From contig JAMPDT010000001.1 of NCBI GenBank assembly GCA_023665525.1, positions 28,116 through 92,115 on the forward strand: a DNA stretch of 64,000 nt. The letters run 5' to 3'. This DNA is from Butyrivibrio sp. (lineage in GTDB: Bacteria; Bacillota; Clostridia; Lachnospirales; Lachnospiraceae). The notes beneath the pieces were generated by a model. It saw only the letters and a list, made by a program, of their open reading frames with translations, was not told the DNA's origin and made no database searches. The position numbers and the translations under genes are program-made. The number at the start of each line of letters is the position of its first letter. Positions within the stretch are counted from its first letter, which is position 1. Shown piece by piece: positions 63,205 to 64,000 of this stretch.

Positions 63205-63849
63205 ATGAAATCTTTTTTGATAATAGGACTTGGCAAATTCGGCAGTCACCTCTGCCAAAATCTTGCGAAAACCGAATGCGAGATAATGATAATCGACATA
63301 AACGAGAGCAAGGTGGACGGACTGCTGCCTTTCGTCACCAACGCAAAGGTCGGCGACTGCGCCAATCCCGAGGTGCTTGAAAATCTCGGCGTGACCAATT
63401 TCGACGTGTGCTTTGTCTGCATCAGCGAGAATTTCCAAAATTCCCTTGAGGTGACGAGCCTTGTCAAGGAAATGGGCGCGCCCTACGTGGTGAGCCTCGC
63501 CTGCCGCGATATTCATTCCAAATTCCTGCTCAGAAACGGCGCGGATTTTGTCATTTATCCCGACAGGGACATTGCGGAGCGCATGGCGAAGCGTTTCAGC
63601 AAAAAGTCGCTTTTTGACTATATAGAAATAGACTCCGAATTCGGAATTTACGAAATCCCTCCCTTCGACGAATGCATCGGCAGGACTATTAAGGAGGTTA
63701 ATTTCAGGGCGCGCTACAACGCGAACATCATCGGCTACAAGAAAAACGGCAAAACGCATGTTATGCCGGGCGTGGACTATGTTTTCAAGGAGAACGAGCA
63801 CCTGATCGTGGTCGGCAAGAACTCCGCGCTGGACAGACTTATAAAATAA
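63205..63849 (+). CDS. Potassium channel regulatory protein, TrkA/KtrA type
   Basis: A 214-residue protein with one N-terminal RCK Rossmann domain (LIIGLGKFGSHLCQNLA; IIDINESKVDGL) and a C-terminal RCK_C domain (about 135-214, KKNGKTHVMPGVDYVFKENEHLIVVGK). It gates the TrkH/KtrB partner in response to nucleotides. It follows the channel gene by 17 bases. Confidence 0.93.
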   Translation: MKSFLIIGLGKFGSHLCQNLAKTECEIMIIDINESKVDGLLPFVTNAKVGDCANPEVLENLGVTNFDVCFVCISENFQNSLEVTSLVKEMGAPYVVSLACRDIHSKFLLRNGADFVIYPDRDIAERMAKRFSKKSLFDYIEIDSEFGIYEIPPFDECIGRTIKEVNFRARYNANIIGYKKNGKTHVMPGVDYVFKENEHLIVVGKNSALDRLIK

Positions 63850-63866
63850 AAAATCTTTGGTATTTG

Positions 63867-63912
63867 AAGCGGTTTTCGGCAGGCAGAATTGTCTGTCGGG
63901 AACCGCTTTTTT
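63867..63912 (+). terminator. Terminator after the potassium uptake genes
   Basis: AAGCGGTT (63867-63874) pairs with AACCGCTT (63901-63908) around an imperfect inner stem; followed by TTTT. Confidence 0.8.
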
Positions 63913-63918
63913 GAAGTT

Positions 63919-63978
63919 ATCAAATATGATAAATAAAACATTCGCTTGCTTATTTTTGCTATGTAATCAAATATGATA
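63919..63978 (+). repeat. Two 13-bp direct repeats, possible operator
   Basis: ATCAAATATGATA occurs at 63919-63931 and 63966-63978, 47 bases apart, in the spacer before the next, unseen gene. The core ATCAAATATGAT is nearly palindromic. Confidence 0.4.
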
Positions 63979-64000
63979 ATCAAAGTTAAAGCTTGAAAAA

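Noticed and set aside
1-64000. CRISPR arrays, rRNA genes and classic riboswitches
   Set aside because: No regularly spaced direct repeats, no rRNA-like sequence, and no recognisable conserved riboswitch core were found on either strand by eye.

Overview
The window is a chromosomal segment of a low-complexity-envelope, Gram-positive anaerobe of the class Clostridia. This is inferred from strong AGGAGG-type ribosome binding sites, lipoproteins with lipoboxes, a six-gene Rnf complex, a Pta-AckA acetate pathway, and conserved Firmicutes gene order (dnaG-sigA-trmK-nif3; rpmF-plsX-acpP-rnc-smc-ftsY). No species can be named from the sequence alone. The coding density is high and nearly all core genes read rightward.

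Layout. 1-9.7 kb: end of shikimate dehydrogenase, shikimate kinase, type II dehydroquinase, an M24 aminopeptidase, a dGTPase-like HD protein, primase, the primary sigma factor, TrmK, a Nif3-family protein and a large nucleoside kinase. 9.7-10.8 kb: a YprB-like exonuclease on the minus strand. 10.85-17.08 kb: an AT-rich island bounded by a perfect 22-bp direct repeat. 17.1-24.7 kb: rnfCDGEAB, a NusG-II protein, a Gx-type membrane protein and ruvAB. 24.8-29.4 kb: tRNA-Leu and a family of duplicated secreted or lipoproteins, one broken by a deletion and one fused to a cysteine-peptidase-like domain. 29.5-37.3 kb: a two-component pair whose kinase has an RsiV-like outer domain, then a sugar-type binding protein next to a hybrid kinase. 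37.4-38.7 kb: MazG-like protein, small alarmone synthetase and tRNA-Gly on the minus strand. 38.8-49.3 kb: deoxyinosine glycosylase, zinc-finger membrane protein, polA, coaE, an FtsA-like ATPase, a diguanylate cyclase, a YycJ-like hydrolase, an ACT protein and a UPF0210 protein. 49.2-50.5 kb: tmcAL on the minus strand. 50.6-63.9 kb: pta, ackA, yceD-like gene, rpmF, plsX, acpP, rnc, smc, ftsY, threonine ammonia-lyase and a TrkH/TrkA potassium system.

The most unusual locus is the island. Inside it a perfect 62-bp inverted repeat (11103-11164 and 14900-14961) encloses two convergent genes: a STAND/AAA_16-type ATPase with TPRs and a divergent aspartate-carbamoyltransferase-like enzyme. A near-consensus promoter lies just outside the left repeat, with the last base of its -10 box being the first base of the repeat. 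A terminator lies just outside the right repeat. An intact tyrosine recombinase is next to it. This arrangement is what an invertible, either/or expression switch would look like: in the orientation given, the ATPase faces the promoter; after inversion the transcarbamylase would. A VapC-type PIN toxin and its antitoxin complete the island. The switch is an inference from DNA architecture; inversion itself is not shown by one assembly.
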